Below are positions 1-11,805 of a stretch of 64,000 nucleotides of DNA, piece by piece. Where the stretch lies: assembly GCF_003586445.1 (NCBI RefSeq), contig NZ_CP030028.1, positions 2,928,501 to 2,992,500 of the forward strand, given 5' to 3'. The notes beneath the pieces were generated by a model that searched no databases, had not been told where the DNA came from, and was given only the letters and a program-made list of their open reading frames with translations. Within the stretch, counting starts at the first letter, position 1; each line of letters starts with the position of its first letter. This stretch comes from Bacillus sp. Y1 (GTDB lineage: Bacteria > Bacillota > Bacilli > Bacillales > Cytobacillaceae). Made by a program: the position numbers and the translations under genes.

Positions 1-854
1 ATGTCTGTTGCACGAGCATCTCCTAAATGGGTATTGTGTTCCCAAACCACACATTTCGCCTTTTTTTGATGGGATCCTATGATTTTTTCTAGGGCAGTTA
101 CCATATGGCCATCTCGTATATTCCAGTCATCAGGTCCCCTTTTAGCCATGGCGCGATAATATCTCTCCGCATTTAACATCACCAAACTGTTTATGTCGAT
201 ATTTAAGCCTTGCTCGTTATTTCCATCATATTTGTGCTTATTTTGTTGCAGGGTAACTAAAACATTTAATACTTCTTCTGTACAACCCTCGCCATAAAAA
301 GCAGCAGACACCGCATAGTCTTCTGCTTTACGGTTAAATGGTTCAAAGCATTCGAAAGCTTTTTTCGCAGGTTCCACAAGAGAAGGTGACACTTTCTCTA
401 GCTGGTAAATGATTTCATCCATCGACTCCCAAAGACTGTACACATCAATTCCATAAAAACCAACTTGGGCATGAGTCCTTTCGTTATGTTGCTTTAACCA
501 AGTGATAAAATCCAAAACTTCTTCATTGGCCCACATCCATGTCGGCCATCGGTCAAAATGAGTAAAGGCATCTTTTGCTGCTCCACCTCGATAGCCCTTA
601 ACATACTCATTGACCGTAAAACAAGATGGCCAATCTCCCTCGACAGCAACAAAGGAAAAGCCCTTTTCTTCTATTAATTTCTTTGTAATTTCAGCTCGAA
701 TTTTATAAAATTCACTTGTACCGTGGGTAGCCTCCCCTAATAAAACAAAGTCTGCTTCTCCAGCTACCTCAACTATTTCTGATAAATCATCATAGGTGTC
801 AAAACGAACAGAATGATTTTTTATATCCTTAATTCTTTTGTCATTAATACGCAT
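1..854 (-). CDS. Erythromycin esterase family protein (3' end cut by window edge)
   Basis: The gene starts at ATG 854 behind a GGAGGG site and reads open for 284 codons to the left edge, so the C-terminus is missing. The translated N-terminal part contains LGEATHGTSEF at about residues 39-49, holding the Glu41/His44 pair typical of Ere-type esterases. Further family motifs follow: WPTWMWANEEV, GFYGIDVYSLWESM and WEHNTHLGDARAT. Founding members hydrolyse the lactone ring of 14-membered macrolides, but many Bacillus homologues have other or unknown substrates, so resistance should not be assumed. It is divergent from the small gene at 983. The family call is firm; the substrate is unknown. Confidence 0.85.
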   Translation of the reverse strand, partial: MRINDKRIKDIKNHSVRFDTYDDLSEIVEVAGEADFVLLGEATHGTSEFYKIRAEITKKLIEEKGFSFVAVEGDWPSCFTVNEYVKGYRGGAAKDAFTHFDRWPTWMWANEEVLDFITWLKQHNERTHAQVGFYGIDVYSLWESMDEIIYQLEKVSPSLVEPAKKAFECFEPFNRKAEDYAVSAAFYGEGCTEEVLNVLVTLQQNKHKYDGNNEQGLNIDINSLVMLNAERYYRAMAKRGPDDWNIRDGHMVTALEKIIGSHQKKAKCVVWEHNTHLGDARATD

Positions 855-982
855 ATGTACCCTCCTATCATAGCTTTATATTTTCCATACAGAGGATAAA
901 CAAAGCATGGAAATTCCTTCAGAACACCTCTCGCATAAACAATAGAAAATTATGAAAGCCTATGAAAAAGGAGTTGTTATGG

Positions 983-1168
983 ATGAAAAAAAATAACGAA
1001 TACTTAACAAATGCAGCCAGGCAAAATCAAGTGACCATCCAAAATGGAGGAGATTTTCCTAATTTAAAAAATATTCCAGGTGATTCAGTTGATGAACACA
1101 AAGATCAAGAGGTGGCAAACCAAATCATTACGGGAGATGAAATTAAACAGCAAAATGAAAACTTATAA
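983..1168 (+). CDS. Small acidic hypothetical protein (61 aa)
   Basis: A short hydrophilic protein, rich in Asn, Gln, Asp and Glu, with no Cys, no membrane segment and no recognisable domain. An in-frame ATG exists at 962, but the AAAAGGAG site at 964-971 fits the ATG at 983, which I take as the start. It ends just before a bidirectional terminator shared with the convergent small gene at 1201-1386. The composition resembles small Bacillus proteins of unknown role. I do not recognise the family. Confidence 0.6.
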   Translation: MKKNNEYLTNAARQNQVTIQNGGDFPNLKNIPGDSVDEHKDQEVANQIITGDEIKQQNENL

Positions 1169-1192
1169 AAAGCACCCCATTAGGGTGCTTTA
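1169..1192. terminator. Bidirectional intrinsic terminator
   Basis: AAAGCACCC pairs with GGGTGCTTT across a short loop, with T-rich flanks on both strands. It serves the gene ending at 1168 and the convergent one ending at 1201. Confidence 0.75.
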
Positions 1193-1200
1193 CTAAGAGA

Positions 1201-1386
1201 TCAGCCCATACCTGGCTGATGGCTTTTTAATTGCTTGTTAATTAGATCGTCTCTCTCCCCACCATCTGCTAGCTCTTCCGAAAATTCATGGGTGTTTGAA
1301 CTCTTCTGCCCAACCAGCTTTGATGTACGAATGGTTTTAGGAGAAAGATTATTGTTTGGTGCTGCTTGTTCATTCCAGTCACTCAT
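1201..1386 (-). CDS. Small hydrophilic hypothetical protein (61 aa)
   Basis: Starts at ATG 1386, preceded by a near-perfect AAGGAGGT site, which makes the call convincing despite the short length. The protein is polar, lacks Cys and membrane segments, and probably is largely disordered. The stop codon lies in a small hairpin (ATCAGCC/GGCTGAT, 1200-1220). Convergent with the 983 gene. No family recognised. Confidence 0.6.
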   Translation of the reverse strand: MSDWNEQAAPNNNLSPKTIRTSKLVGQKSSNTHEFSEELADGGERDDLINKQLKSHQPGMG

Positions 1387-1470
1387 TTTTCATACCTCCT
1401 TACTTTTTTGTACATTTTAGGTTTCTGCGCTACACTAAAACTATGCATGAAAAATAGAAAGTGGTGTGAA

Positions 1471-1644
1471 ATGATGACAAATCAAGAAATTGAACAAAAG
1501 ATTTCAGAATTAAAAGTAGAATATGTACAAATTCAAAACGATATTGAAAAGCTTGAATCATTTAATCAATCTGTTGAAAAACTAGAAGGAAAGCTGCGGG
1601 AAATTGAGAAGGAATTAGCTTATTATCATTCAATGGAGAAATAA
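1471..1644 (+). CDS. SE1832-like small coiled-coil protein (57 aa)
   Basis: I choose ATG 1471 (or the adjacent ATG 1474). The in-frame extension back to 1366 runs through the promoter region of the divergent gene and looks non-coding. The protein is one amphipathic coiled coil with EIEQKISELKVEYVQIQ and DIEKLE, typical of the short SE1832-type family widespread in Bacillales. No function is established. It stands alone, followed by its own terminator. The Shine-Dalgarno site is weak (GTGGTG). Confidence 0.6.
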   Translation: MMTNQEIEQKISELKVEYVQIQNDIEKLESFNQSVEKLEGKLREIEKELAYYHSMEK

Positions 1645-1647
1645 GAA

Positions 1648-1680
1648 AAAGTGGCTCAATTTTGAAGCCACTTTGTTTGT
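1648..1680 (+). terminator. Intrinsic terminator
   Basis: AAAGTGGCT and AGCCACTTT form a 9-bp stem followed by TGTTTGT, right after the coiled-coil gene. Confidence 0.7.
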
Positions 1681-1715
1681 AGTTTACATAATATAATTAC
1701 TGTTAACTATTAAAT

Positions 1716-1745
1716 AAAAAACGAGCAGCTTTCGCTGCCCGTTTC
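1716..1745 (-). terminator. Intrinsic terminator of the 1748-1921 gene
   Basis: On the minus strand ACGGGCAGC-GAAA-GCTGCTCGT, a stem with one wobble and a GAAA tetraloop, is followed by TTTTTTA. Confidence 0.75.
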
Positions 1746-1747
1746 TT

Positions 1748-1921
1748 TTAACGACGGTGTTGGACTAGGTCAATGACCCCTAAAACGACATGTGCTAAGC
1801 CGAAACCAAAAACCGTATTTGCAACCATTTTGTTCGCTCCACGTTTTTGTTTCAGTGCATACCCAGTGGCAGTCACAGCAGAACCTAATGCAGTTGGAAT
1901 TAAACCTTCGCGTATATTCAT
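1748..1921 (-). CDS. Conserved small Bacillus protein (57 aa)
   Basis: Read directly from the sequence: ATG at 1921 behind GGAGGG, stop at 1748, product beginning MNIREGLIPTALGSAVTATG and ending DLVQHRR. It has two short hydrophobic stretches (about residues 8-22 and 37-53) separated by a basic segment, which suggests a membrane-associated helical hairpin. Close relatives are common in Bacillus genomes and have sometimes been mislabelled asparagine synthase, which this length excludes. No function is known. A tight terminator follows. Confidence 0.65.
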   Translation of the reverse strand: MNIREGLIPTALGSAVTATGYALKQKRGANKMVANTVFGFGLAHVVLGVIDLVQHRR

Positions 1922-2006
1922 CGCTCAAATCCCTCCACACATCGTTATTGGGTGATGTAACACCCTCCTTATTGTGCTCTTAGGATGTGTTGTTATGCTA
2001 GCTTCT

Positions 2007-3005
2007 TTATTTGATCCAGCCCTCGAAAAATTTCTCATATCCTTTTTTCATGACAGTACTTGAGAAGGCGCTAAACGCATAGTCTCGATTACCGCTTGAA
2101 GTTTGAATAGGAGAACTTAATGCCATATTTACTAACTCAAACCAATTTTTCTCATTACCAGCAAAAGAATGTGGTGCACTAATATGGTTGTAGCAAGGAT
2201 GTTCAGGCTTTACAACAATCTTGCCCATAGCTAGTGCCTCGGTTAACGGCATGGCAAATGTGTCAAACTTTGAGCTGCTCCAATAGACTTTTGAAGAATT
2301 CATCAAAGTAAAGACCTCATCTTGTGAAAGTGCAAATTGTAGTTTCACGTTTGAAGGAATGTCATATTTTTTCATACTTTCCCTGTAACGATCGCCTCCA
2401 AAAACCATGAACACTTCCGTTTGAGGATTTTGTTTCGCATATTCAATCACTAGATCTGGACGCCTGTTTTCTTCATCTCTTCCAATCCAAAGGAGACGAT
2501 TGTTTACTACTTGAGAAGGGTCGTAATACTTGTTTGCAATCTCCTCATTAAAGCCAATCGGTATAACAGTCACATCGTGAACACCAAAATTTCTCGCCAT
2601 TTCCCCTTTTAAAAATTCTGTTTGAACAATAGCCTTGTCCACAATAGAGTAAAATGGCTTCATCATTTCATATCCTGTTAATGCTGGATCTGGAAAGCTA
2701 TGTGGAAATAAAACACTATTCTTTAAAAACATATTTAAAAAGGTAAAACCAGAGACCGTATAAATCACATGGTCTATATTTTGGGAATAGATTTGGTCTA
2801 AGACGATATCATAATTGACAAGATCTCCTTTTTCATGTTCATAGCCTGGAAGCCAATCATATCCACTTACATTTCTTTCAGGAGAAATGAATACAATTTC
2901 TATTCCGAGCTCACTTGAGATTGCTTTTAAACGTTCAGCAAATATTCGAGGACCTTGTGCCTCACTAAACTGTATCTTTCTCATAACTAATCCGACTTTT
3001 GTCAT
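2007..3005 (-). CDS. Family GT4-like glycosyltransferase
   Basis: A 332-residue protein. The C-terminal half has the GT-B donor-site layout of Glycos_transf_1: NRLLWIGRDEENRRPDLVIE, VFMVFGG, then an FDTFAMPLTEALAMGKIVV segment with the typical E-A-x(3)-G acceptor/donor loop. No membrane segment is seen, so it is probably cytoplasmic and modifies an envelope component. I prefer ATG 3005, 9 nt after GGGG, over a TTG at 3020 that overlaps that site. It is monocistronic with no neighbouring sugar genes, so the acceptor is unknown. Confidence 0.75.
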   Translation of the reverse strand: MTKVGLVMRKIQFSEAQGPRIFAERLKAISSELGIEIVFISPERNVSGYDWLPGYEHEKGDLVNYDIVLDQIYSQNIDHVIYTVSGFTFLNMFLKNSVLFPHSFPDPALTGYEMMKPFYSIVDKAIVQTEFLKGEMARNFGVHDVTVIPIGFNEEIANKYYDPSQVVNNRLLWIGRDEENRRPDLVIEYAKQNPQTEVFMVFGGDRYRESMKKYDIPSNVKLQFALSQDEVFTLMNSSKVYWSSSKFDTFAMPLTEALAMGKIVVKPEHPCYNHISAPHSFAGNEKNWFELVNMALSSPIQTSSGNRDYAFSAFSSTVMKKGYEKFFEGWIK

Positions 3006-3129
3006 ATATTTCAACCCCAATACTTAATTCAATAAAATGATTTTATCATATTTATGAAGCAAATTATTTTGATAACCAGCAATTACTTGCTAAAATACAA
3101 CTGTTCATTATTTAGGAAAACGAAAGAAG

Positions 3130-4137
3130 ATGATAGGTATGATTGAAAATAAAAACATTCCTCTTTCTGTATTGGATTTAGTTCCGATTGTACAAGGAGG
3201 ATCTGCTTCACAAGCGTTGCGAAATTCCGCAACTTTAGCTCAACATGTCGAATCATTAGGTTACCATCGCTATTGGCTAGCAGAGCATCACAATATGCCG
3301 GGGATCGCAAGTGCAGCCACCTCTGTCGTTATCTCTCATGTGGCTGGCCATACGTCAACGATTCGTGTTGGTTCAGGTGGAATCATGTTACCTAACCATG
3401 CTCCCCTTATTATTGCAGAACAGTTTGGCACACTTGAAGCTTTGTTTCCTGGCCGAATTGATTTAGGACTTGGCCGTGCTCCTGGAACCGATCAAATAAC
3501 GGCCCATGCACTAAGAAGAGACCGAAGAAGTGATGGAAACGATTTTCCTGAGCAACTAGAGGAATTACAATCCTACTTCATATCTAGTGATGATAAAAGG
3601 GTTCGTGCATTTCCTGGTGAAGGTCAAACCGTTCCTATATGGCTACTTGGTTCAAGCGGTTTTAGTGCGCAACTTGCCGGACAATTAGGGCTGCCTTTCG
3701 CCTTTGCTAGCCATTTTTCACCTTTATACACTTTACCTGCTTTGCAATTATACCGCCAACATTTCCGTCCATCTGAAGTGTTAGACAAACCATACGCTAT
3801 GGTTGCGGCAAATGTCGTTGCTGCAGATACTGGTGAAGAAGCAAAGAAACTAGCGACAAGCATGCAACAACAATTCCTTAATCTAATTAGAGGTAACCCT
3901 GGTCAGCTTCCACCACCTGTTGAAAACATGGATGAGATTTGGAGTCCGTATGAAAAGGCAACTCTCCTGCAGCAGTTTGGTGAACCAATTGTCGGGGACC
4001 GTGACACGGTAAAAGCAAAACTCGAGGACTTTTTAAATGACACACAAGCAGACGAATTAATGATTCATACGCAAATTTTCGACCATGAAGCAAGACTGAA
4101 GTCATACGAGATTGTCGCAGATGCTTTAAGAAAATAA
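3130..4137 (+). CDS. LLM-class flavin-dependent oxidoreductase
   Basis: A 335-residue bacterial-luciferase-fold protein of the MsnO8-like type. Family motifs are [18 protein letters not shown] at the N-terminus, [19 protein letters not shown], the [19 protein letters not shown] stretch, and [10 protein letters not shown]. These enzymes use reduced FMN to oxygenate small organic substrates; the substrate here cannot be told. ATG 3130 and ATG 3139 are both possible starts and neither has a strong ribosome-binding site. It stands alone and ends in a strong terminator. Confidence 0.85.
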   Translation: MIGMIENKNIPLSVLDLVPIVQGGSASQALRNSATLAQHVESLGYHRYWLAEHHNMPGIASAATSVVISHVAGHTSTIRVGSGGIMLPNHAPLIIAEQFGTLEALFPGRIDLGLGRAPGTDQITAHALRRDRRSDGNDFPEQLEELQSYFISSDDKRVRAFPGEGQTVPIWLLGSSGFSAQLAGQLGLPFAFASHFSPLYTLPALQLYRQHFRPSEVLDKPYAMVAANVVAADTGEEAKKLATSMQQQFLNLIRGNPGQLPPPVENMDEIWSPYEKATLLQQFGEPIVGDRDTVKAKLEDFLNDTQADELMIHTQIFDHEARLKSYEIVADALRK

Positions 4138-4140
4138 TAG

Positions 4141-4176
4141 AAAAGGAGTAGCTACTTGTAAAAGCTACTCCTTTCT
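4141..4176. terminator. Bidirectional intrinsic terminator
   Basis: A perfect 12-bp stem (AAAGGAGTAGCT with AGCTACTCCTTT) between the oxidoreductase and the convergent DUF421 gene. Confidence 0.85.
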
Positions 4177-4177
4177 A

Positions 4178-4810
4178 CTATTGTAGATGCTTCGGCACAT
4201 CATATTCATGAGATTTGTTTTTAACCTCTTTGAACAACTCACTATTGTTTTGTGGAGAATCTTGCTTTGGAATACTAGTATCTGATAGCATAAATGCCTC
4301 CAACAGGGTCTTAATCGTTTGTACGTCTTGTTTTAGAGATTCAAACTGTTTTGTTGTAACTGGTTGTGCTGATGGTTTTAAAATGAATGCAACTCTTCCA
4401 TTTGGCTCTAAAGTTGCCCATTCTACATCTGAAATCTTATTTACACTAGATTGTCTTAATGCCATTTCAAGCTGATCAACAGTCATACGTAGCTTTCTCA
4501 AATTTTTTTCATTTAATTGACCTTTTTCAATCAGTATTTTGGATTTACCGGTAATAAATTTTTCAATTTTGTCCGATTTGATCTGTAAAAATTCTATTAC
4601 CACAAGAGTTAAGACAAGAACTCCTCCAACTGCAAAGGTAACAAAAAGACCTCTTCCTGTGACTGGTTGAATTAATAGAGATCCAAGTCCAATCATAATA
4701 ACTGTCTGAGCAAGTGTCATCTGCGAAATGGATTTCCTACCTGCAATACGAAGGAGTAATGTACCAACAATCACAATTAATACGGAATGCCATACCCAAT
4801 CAAACTGCAA
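4178..4810 (-). CDS. DUF421 (YetF/YcaP family) membrane protein
   Basis: The N-terminal part has three hydrophobic segments, then a cytoplasmic domain of the YetF type, including AGRKSISQMTLAQTVIMIGLG and the GQLNEKNLRKLRMTVDQLE segment. An ATG at 4861 would add 17 residues. The in-frame TTG at 4810 sits 7 nt after a perfect AGGAGG, and the resulting start at the first membrane segment matches family proteins, so I prefer it. The C-terminal 60 residues are polar. Related Bacillus proteins are linked to spore or envelope functions, but the molecular role is unknown. It lies a few bases behind hutG and may be read through from the hut operon. Confidence 0.8.
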   Translation of the reverse strand: MQFDWVWHSVLIVIVGTLLLRIAGRKSISQMTLAQTVIMIGLGSLLIQPVTGRGLFVTFAVGGVLVLTLVVIEFLQIKSDKIEKFITGKSKILIEKGQLNEKNLRKLRMTVDQLEMALRQSSVNKISDVEWATLEPNGRVAFILKPSAQPVTTKQFESLKQDVQTIKTLLEAFMLSDTSIPKQDSPQNNSELFKEVKNKSHEYDVPKHLQ

Positions 4811-4866
4811 TACTATTCCTCCTAGTTTGATATTTATGGGTATAGTTTTCCAGATAGGCATCTATT

Positions 4867-7091
<2,225 letters not shown>

Positions 7092-8762
7092 TTATTTTTT
7101 AGGACGGAGCATCGGAATATCCACGTCTTTTTCTTTTGCCACTTCTATCGCTTTTTCATATCCAGCGTCAGCATGACGGACAATCCCCATACCAGGATCC
7201 GTTGTTAACACACGTTGTAGTCTTTCCTCTGCAAGTTCTGTCCCATCAGCTACAACTACCATTCCAGCATGCAAGGAATAGCCCATACCAACTCCACCAC
7301 CATGATGAACAGAAATCCAAGATCCGCCTGCTGCCACATTGATTAATGCATTTAATATAGCCCAATCACCTACGGTATCACTTCCGTCCTTCATTGCTTC
7401 TGTCTCCCTGTTAGGAGATGCTACTGAGCCGCAATCTAAATGATCACGCCCAATTACGATAGGTGCTTTTAGCTCTCCTTTTTGCACCAATTCATTAATC
7501 GCAAGGCCCATTTTCACTCGTTCCCCATATCCTAGCCAGCAAATACGAGACGGAAGCCCTTGGAAGCTCACCTTTTCTTGAGCCATTGTAATCCATCTTT
7601 GCAAAGGTTCATTTTCAGGAAAAAGCTCTCTGATTAACTGATCAGTACGGTAAATATCATTGGGGTCCCCTGATAAAGCTGCCCAGCGAAACGGGCCTTT
7701 TCCTTCACAAAACAATGGCCGAATATAAGCAGGTACAAAGCCTGGAAAATCAAATGCGTTTTGTTCTCCTTCATCAAACGCCACCTGCCGAATATTATTT
7801 CCGTAGTCAAATGTGATGGAACCTACTTGTTGAAACTCAAGCATCGCTTGAACATGAGCCATCATAGATTTTTTTGACAAACTTATATATTTACCAGGAT
7901 CTTGATTTCGAAGGATTTGAGCTTTTTCAAGTGAGAGACCACTTGGAATATAACCATTAAGTGGATCATGCGCAGATGTTTGATCCGTCACAATGTCTAT
8001 AGGAATCTTCTTTTGTAACAGTTCGTGATGAACATCTGCAGCGTTACCAACGAGTGCAATGGAAAGTGGTAATCCATTTACCTTTGCCTCCTGTGCCCAG
8101 GCAACTGCCTCATCAACAGAGTGTGTGACTCGGTCACAATATTTCGTTTTGATTCTTTTTTGGACCCGATCAACGTCGACCTCAACCGCGATACAAACTC
8201 CTCGATTCATCGTGACTGCCAAAGGCTGTGCACCTCCCATTCCACCCAAACCAGCAGTTAAGGTGATCGTTCCTTGTAAGGAGCCACCAAAATGCTGTCT
8301 TGCTATCTCAGCAAACGTTTCATACGTACCTTGTAAAATCCCTTGCGTTCCAATGTAAATCCAGCTACCTGCCGTCATTTGTCCATACATCATGAGTCCC
8401 TTCTGATCCAACTCGTGAAAATGTTCCCAGTTTGCCCATTTCGGAACAATGACCGAATTGGATAAAAGAACACGTGGTGCAGCAGCATGCGTCTTGAAAA
8501 CAGCTACAGGTTTCCCTGATTGAATGAGCAACGTTTCATCGTTTTCAAGCCTTTTTAACGTTTCAACGATCGCATCAAATGCCTCCCAATTTCGAGCAGC
8601 TTTCCCAATTCCACCGTAGACGACAAGCTCCTCCGGTTTCTCTGCCACATCAGGATCTAAATTATTACAAAGCATGCGAAGTGCCGCTTCCTGTTCCCAG
8701 CCTTTGCACTCCAGTTCATTTCCTCGTTTGGCTATGACTACACGATTTTGATTTGCATTCAT
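7092..8762 (-). CDS. hutU: Urocanate hydratase HutU
   Basis: 556 residues, the usual length of urocanase. It adds water to urocanate, with tightly bound NAD+ as electrophile, to give imidazolone propionate. Visible family blocks: the [19 protein letters not shown] stretch, [14 protein letters not shown] (Rossmann glycine loop), and [13 protein letters not shown] with the conserved Cys near the active site. The ATG follows a strong AAAGGAGG. It lies 84 bp downstream of hutH with no terminator in between, so it is cotranscribed. Confidence 0.96.
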   Translation of the reverse strand: MNANQNRVVIAKRGNELECKGWEQEAALRMLCNNLDPDVAEKPEELVVYGGIGKAARNWEAFDAIVETLKRLENDETLLIQSGKPVAVFKTHAAAPRVLLSNSVIVPKWANWEHFHELDQKGLMMYGQMTAGSWIYIGTQGILQGTYETFAEIARQHFGGSLQGTITLTAGLGGMGGAQPLAVTMNRGVCIAVEVDVDRVQKRIKTKYCDRVTHSVDEAVAWAQEAKVNGLPLSIALVGNAADVHHELLQKKIPIDIVTDQTSAHDPLNGYIPSGLSLEKAQILRNQDPGKYISLSKKSMMAHVQAMLEFQQVGSITFDYGNNIRQVAFDEGEQNAFDFPGFVPAYIRPLFCEGKGPFRWAALSGDPNDIYRTDQLIRELFPENEPLQRWITMAQEKVSFQGLPSRICWLGYGERVKMGLAINELVQKGELKAPIVIGRDHLDCGSVASPNRETEAMKDGSDTVGDWAILNALINVAAGGSWISVHHGGGVGMGYSLHAGMVVVADGTELAEERLQRVLTTDPGMGIVRHADAGYEKAIEVAKEKDVDIPMLRPKK

Positions 8763-8846
8763 TGAACATATCCTCCTTTTTTGAATCAGTGGTTGGTGGT
8801 CCTGTTAAGATAATGCAGTAATTAACATCGTTCTAGGAAATCCCGC

Positions 8847-10340
8847 CTAATAACCAAACTCCCTTTCCTTCAACCAGGCCGCCATCCCCTCAATATCCTT
8901 GGAATACACTCGATCACAATCGATAGATGGGACGATTTTTCTTGCTTCTTTATAAAAAGCTAGGGTAGCTGGGGCCATTTTTTCAATCCCGCGGTATTGA
9001 ACAGCCTGAAGGGCACATATGCATTCGATTGCTAGGACACGCCGTACATTTTGGATTATCATATAAGCGTGCCGTGAGGCGATGGTTCCCATGCTTACGT
9101 GGTCTTCTTGATTGGCAGAGGATGGAATGGAGTCTACACTTGCTGGATGTGCTAGAGTTTTATTTTCAGAAACGAGAGAAGCCGCACAATACTGCATGAT
9201 CATTGCTCCAGACTGTAATCCTGGTTGGGGACTTAAAAACGGTGGGAGGTCATTTAATCCCGGGTTTACGAGCCGTTCAATTCGACGTTCTGATATATTG
9301 GCGAGTTCAGCCATGGCAATTTTCATAAAATCCATAGCGAACGCGATCGGTTGACCATGGAAATTCCCACCTGAAATGACCATTTGGCCACCATTAAAAA
9401 TAAGTGGATTATCGGTTGCTGCATTCATTTCAATTTCGAGCTTTTCCTTTACATAATCTAACGCTTGTAACGTTGCACCATGTACCTGTGGAATGCATCT
9501 TAAAGAATATGCGTCTTGAACTCTCTTTTCGCCTTGACTTGTTATAAGCTTACTTTCTTTAAGCAGCTCACACATTCTTGCAGCAACTTCTGTTTGTTGC
9601 ACATATCCTCGTGCTTCATGAATGGCAGGATGAAAGGCATCAATAATTCCTTCTAAACCTTCAATCGTCATAGCTGCAATGATTTCACTTTGGTAAAACA
9701 ATCTCATTGATTCAATCCAATTAATGACACCCTGCGCAGTCATTGCTTGTGTTCCATTAATGAGTGCCAACCCTTCCTTTGCCTTTAAAGAAATGGGTTG
9801 AATTCCTTTTTCTTTTAGTACATGGTTCGCTTCATATATTTCACCTTCAAAATGCACTTGTCCTTCACCAATAAGCACGAGTGCTAAATGTGATAAAGGG
9901 GCTAGGTCTCCTGATGCGCCTAATGAGCCCTGTTGGGGCACAACCGGATGGATTCGCTCATTTAATAATGTTTGGAGCTGTTTTATAATCTCTACCCTAA
10001 CTCCAGAAAAACCTTTGAGAAGAGCATTTAACCGGAGAAGCACCATTGCTCGTGTGACAACTTCTGGAAATGGATCACCCACTCCACACGCGTGAGAACG
10101 GATTAAGTTCAACTGCAAATCATTCACATCTTTTTCCGCAATCATGACATCACTAAATTTCCCAAAGCCGGTAGTAATCCCATAGATCGTTTTCTTTTTT
10201 GCTACAATTTCCTCAACTGAGTATCGAGATTCCTCAACTTTCCTCATACTTGCTTCTTCTATCTCTACCGTTGCAAACCGATAGCAAATATCCTTTACTT
10301 GCGAAAGCGTTAAGGATTGACCTGTTAACACAACCTTCAT
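8847..10340 (-). CDS. hutH: Histidine ammonia-lyase HutH
   Basis: 497 residues; removes ammonia from L-histidine to give urocanate. [14 protein letters not shown] holds the Ala142-Ser143-Gly144 triad that cyclises to the MIO cofactor, and IYGITTGFG contains the catalytic Tyr53. ATG 10340 follows GGAGGG. First gene of the operon, headed by a sigma-A promoter about 70 bp upstream. In B. subtilis hutP precedes hutH. Here the upstream neighbour is the end of cotJC, so HutP control from an adjacent gene is absent. Confidence 0.97.
   Translation of the reverse strand: MKVVLTGQSLTLSQVKDICYRFATVEIEEASMRKVEESRYSVEEIVAKKKTIYGITTGFGKFSDVMIAEKDVNDLQLNLIRSHACGVGDPFPEVVTRAMVLLRLNALLKGFSGVRVEIIKQLQTLLNERIHPVVPQQGSLGASGDLAPLSHLALVLIGEGQVHFEGEIYEANHVLKEKGIQPISLKAKEGLALINGTQAMTAQGVINWIESMRLFYQSEIIAAMTIEGLEGIIDAFHPAIHEARGYVQQTEVAARMCELLKESKLITSQGEKRVQDAYSLRCIPQVHGATLQALDYVKEKLEIEMNAATDNPLIFNGGQMVISGGNFHGQPIAFAMDFMKIAMAELANISERRIERLVNPGLNDLPPFLSPQPGLQSGAMIMQYCAASLVSENKTLAHPASVDSIPSSANQEDHVSMGTIASRHAYMIIQNVRRVLAIECICALQAVQYRGIEKMAPATLAFYKEARKIVPSIDCDRVYSKDIEGMAAWLKEREFGY
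10302..10315. promoter_or_regulatory. Weak cre-like element inside the start of hutH
   Basis: CGAAAGCGTTAAGG matches the CcpA operator pattern TGWAANCGNTNWCA at 11 of 14 positions, including the AAnCG core. It lies within the first 13 codons of hutH, a usual place for catabolite roadblock control. Suggestive only. Confidence 0.3.
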
Positions 10341-10413
10341 GATGCTCCCTCCAACTTCACCTCTTTAAATGACTAACATTCAAATAATATATTCTGAAAG
10401 TTTTTATAATTCT

Positions 10414-10443
10414 ATTGTAAGTGGATGTTTTTAGAAAGGTCAA
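10414..10443 (-). promoter_or_regulatory. Sigma-A promoter of the hut operon
   Basis: TTGACC and TACAAT with an 18-bp spacer. The implied leader of about 65 nt ends in the hutH GGAGGG site and contains no terminator-like hairpin, so there is no sign of the HutP-type attenuator known from B. subtilis. Confidence 0.6.
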
Positions 10444-10518
10444 TGAAAAATTGGTAAATTTTAGTATATTAGAATGGTAGTTTACTACTCTGGTAAAGGG
10501 ACAGAGCATGATAAAAAC

Positions 10519-10560
10519 AAGAGATGCCAGCTATATCAATTAGCTGGCATCTCTTATTTT
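10519..10560 (-). terminator. Terminator of the cotJ operon
   Basis: A perfect 15-bp stem (arms 10519-10533 and 10541-10555, seven-base loop) with TGTTTTTAT following on the minus strand, just past cotJC. Confidence 0.85.
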
Positions 10561-10566
10561 ATTATA

Positions 10567-11136
10567 TTAAAATATTTTCTTCCGATCTCTTTCTTCCTTC
10601 AAGAGCTCAACAGCCTCACGAAATCTTTGTGAATGAATGACCTCCCTTTCCCTTAAAAAGCGGAGTGAATCATTTAAATCAGGATCATCTGACATATCTA
10701 TAATCCATTGATAAGTAGCACGCGCCTTCTCTTCTGCCGCAATATCCTCGTAAAGATCGGCAATGGGATCTCCCTTTGCTTGAATATACGAAGCGGTAAA
10801 AGGTACACCAGCAGCGTTATGATAAAAGATAGCCGAATCATGATTGGCATAGTGGTCAGATATACCTGCAGACTTTAATTGCTCTGGTGTGGCATCCTTT
10901 GTCAACTTATAAATCATCGTTGCAATCATTTCTAAATGAGCAAATTCCTCTGTTCCTATATCAGTTAACAGACCAACCACTTTATCTGGAATCGTATATC
11001 TTTGGTTTAAGTATCTTAACGCAGCAGCCAATTCTCCATCTGCTCCGCCATATTGTTCTATCAAGAATTTTGCTAAGGTTGGATTACAGGTTGTTACTTT
11101 TACCGGATATTGTAATTTCTTTTCATATACCCACAT
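10567..11136 (-). CDS. cotJC: Spore coat protein CotJC (manganese-catalase-like)
   Basis: 189 residues, ferritin-like di-iron/manganese catalase fold. EFAHLEMIATMIYKL and the DLYEDIAAEEKARATYQWI block supply the Glu/His metal ligands, and SLRFLREREVIHSQRFREA completes the four-helix bundle. It is deposited in the inner spore coat together with CotJA. Third gene of the cotJ operon, preceded by a GGGAGGG site and followed by a strong terminator. Catalase activity has been proposed for the family but is not certain. Confidence 0.93.
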   Translation of the reverse strand: MWVYEKKLQYPVKVTTCNPTLAKFLIEQYGGADGELAAALRYLNQRYTIPDKVVGLLTDIGTEEFAHLEMIATMIYKLTKDATPEQLKSAGISDHYANHDSAIFYHNAAGVPFTASYIQAKGDPIADLYEDIAAEEKARATYQWIIDMSDDPDLNDSLRFLREREVIHSQRFREAVELLKEERDRKKIF

Positions 11137-11151
11137 TTTTACCCTCCCTTT

Positions 11152-11412
11152 CTACACCTGCCAGGGCCAAGGAGATGTTCCCCAGCTCCAATTTGCATCT
11201 GTATAACTATTTCCATATTGTAGAAGTGGACCGAACTCTGCTTCAAACTGTTGTTTAATCTGTTTACTATATTGTGCGAATTGATTAAATTGCTGCATCG
11301 CTTGTTGATCGGTTTGGTGAGTATCTAAGTACAATGTGAGTTCTACTAGGACGAAGTCAACGGCTTGAATTTCTTCCATTAATTGATAGTATCTTTCAGG
11401 CAACTGCTTCAC
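11152..11412 (-). CDS. cotJB: Spore coat protein CotJB
   Basis: 86 residues, matching the CotJB family: LPERYYQLMEEIQAVDFVLVE at the start, LYLDTHQTD in the middle and YGNSYTDANWSWGTSPWPWQ at the end. GTG start with GGAGG inside the end of cotJA; the two reading frames overlap by four bases, indicating translational coupling. It probably assists placement of CotJA and CotJC in the coat; no catalytic motif is visible. Confidence 0.92.
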   Translation of the reverse strand: MKQLPERYYQLMEEIQAVDFVLVELTLYLDTHQTDQQAMQQFNQFAQYSKQIKQQFEAEFGPLLQYGNSYTDANWSWGTSPWPWQV

Positions 11413-11657
11413 TTGTCCTCCCTCCTTTTTGCTTCATAAGGGTTTTCATAATAATCATAAAAAATAGGCCAAAGGGTGCCTTTTTGTAACGCTTCTCTTG
11501 GGGAGAATTGCGGAAGATTAGGTGGTTGAAATCCTACATAAAGATTTGGGGGTGTTGAGTAAAACTTAACTCCAATCGGACGACAAGGATCAAATGGACT
11601 GTGGTAAGGTTGGTACGTTTTCATGTTTGTAAATACTTGTTTAGGCTGGTTAGCCAT
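11409..11657 (-). CDS. cotJA: Spore coat protein CotJA
   Basis: 82 residues, Pro- and Tyr-rich, with PYHSPFDPCRPIGVKFYSTP and PNLYVGFQPPNLPQFSP, characteristic of CotJA. ATG 11657 lies 8 nt after AAGAGG; the GTG at 11666 overlaps that site and is less likely. First gene of cotJABC. A sigma-E-type promoter candidate lies about 80 bp upstream, as expected for mother-cell expression. Confidence 0.92.
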   Translation of the reverse strand: MANQPKQVFTNMKTYQPYHSPFDPCRPIGVKFYSTPPNLYVGFQPPNLPQFSPREALQKGTLWPIFYDYYENPYEAKRREDK

Positions 11658-11739
11658 AATATCCACCTCTTTTTACCCAGTTTATAAAATATACTCGAAT
11701 ACCGCTTGTCACTATGTCTAAAAAGTTCTTTCCATTCAA

Positions 11740-11771
11740 ATCGTATGTTTTCTTATCCATCCTCATATTTT
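11740..11771 (-). promoter_or_regulatory. Possible sigma-E promoter of cotJABC
   Basis: On the minus strand AATATGA lies 15-16 nt before CATACGAT, close to the sigma-E -10 CATACAnT. The -35 is a partial match. B. subtilis cotJ is sigma-E dependent, which supports the reading. Confidence 0.4.
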
Positions 11772-11805
11772 TAACTGACAATCTCGAATAAGAGGTGTGG
11801 TGCTA

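Noticed and set aside
1366..1470. N-terminal extension of the small coiled-coil protein
   Set aside because: It would put a hydrophobic leader from the intergenic region onto a soluble coiled coil, and it covers the other gene's start signals.
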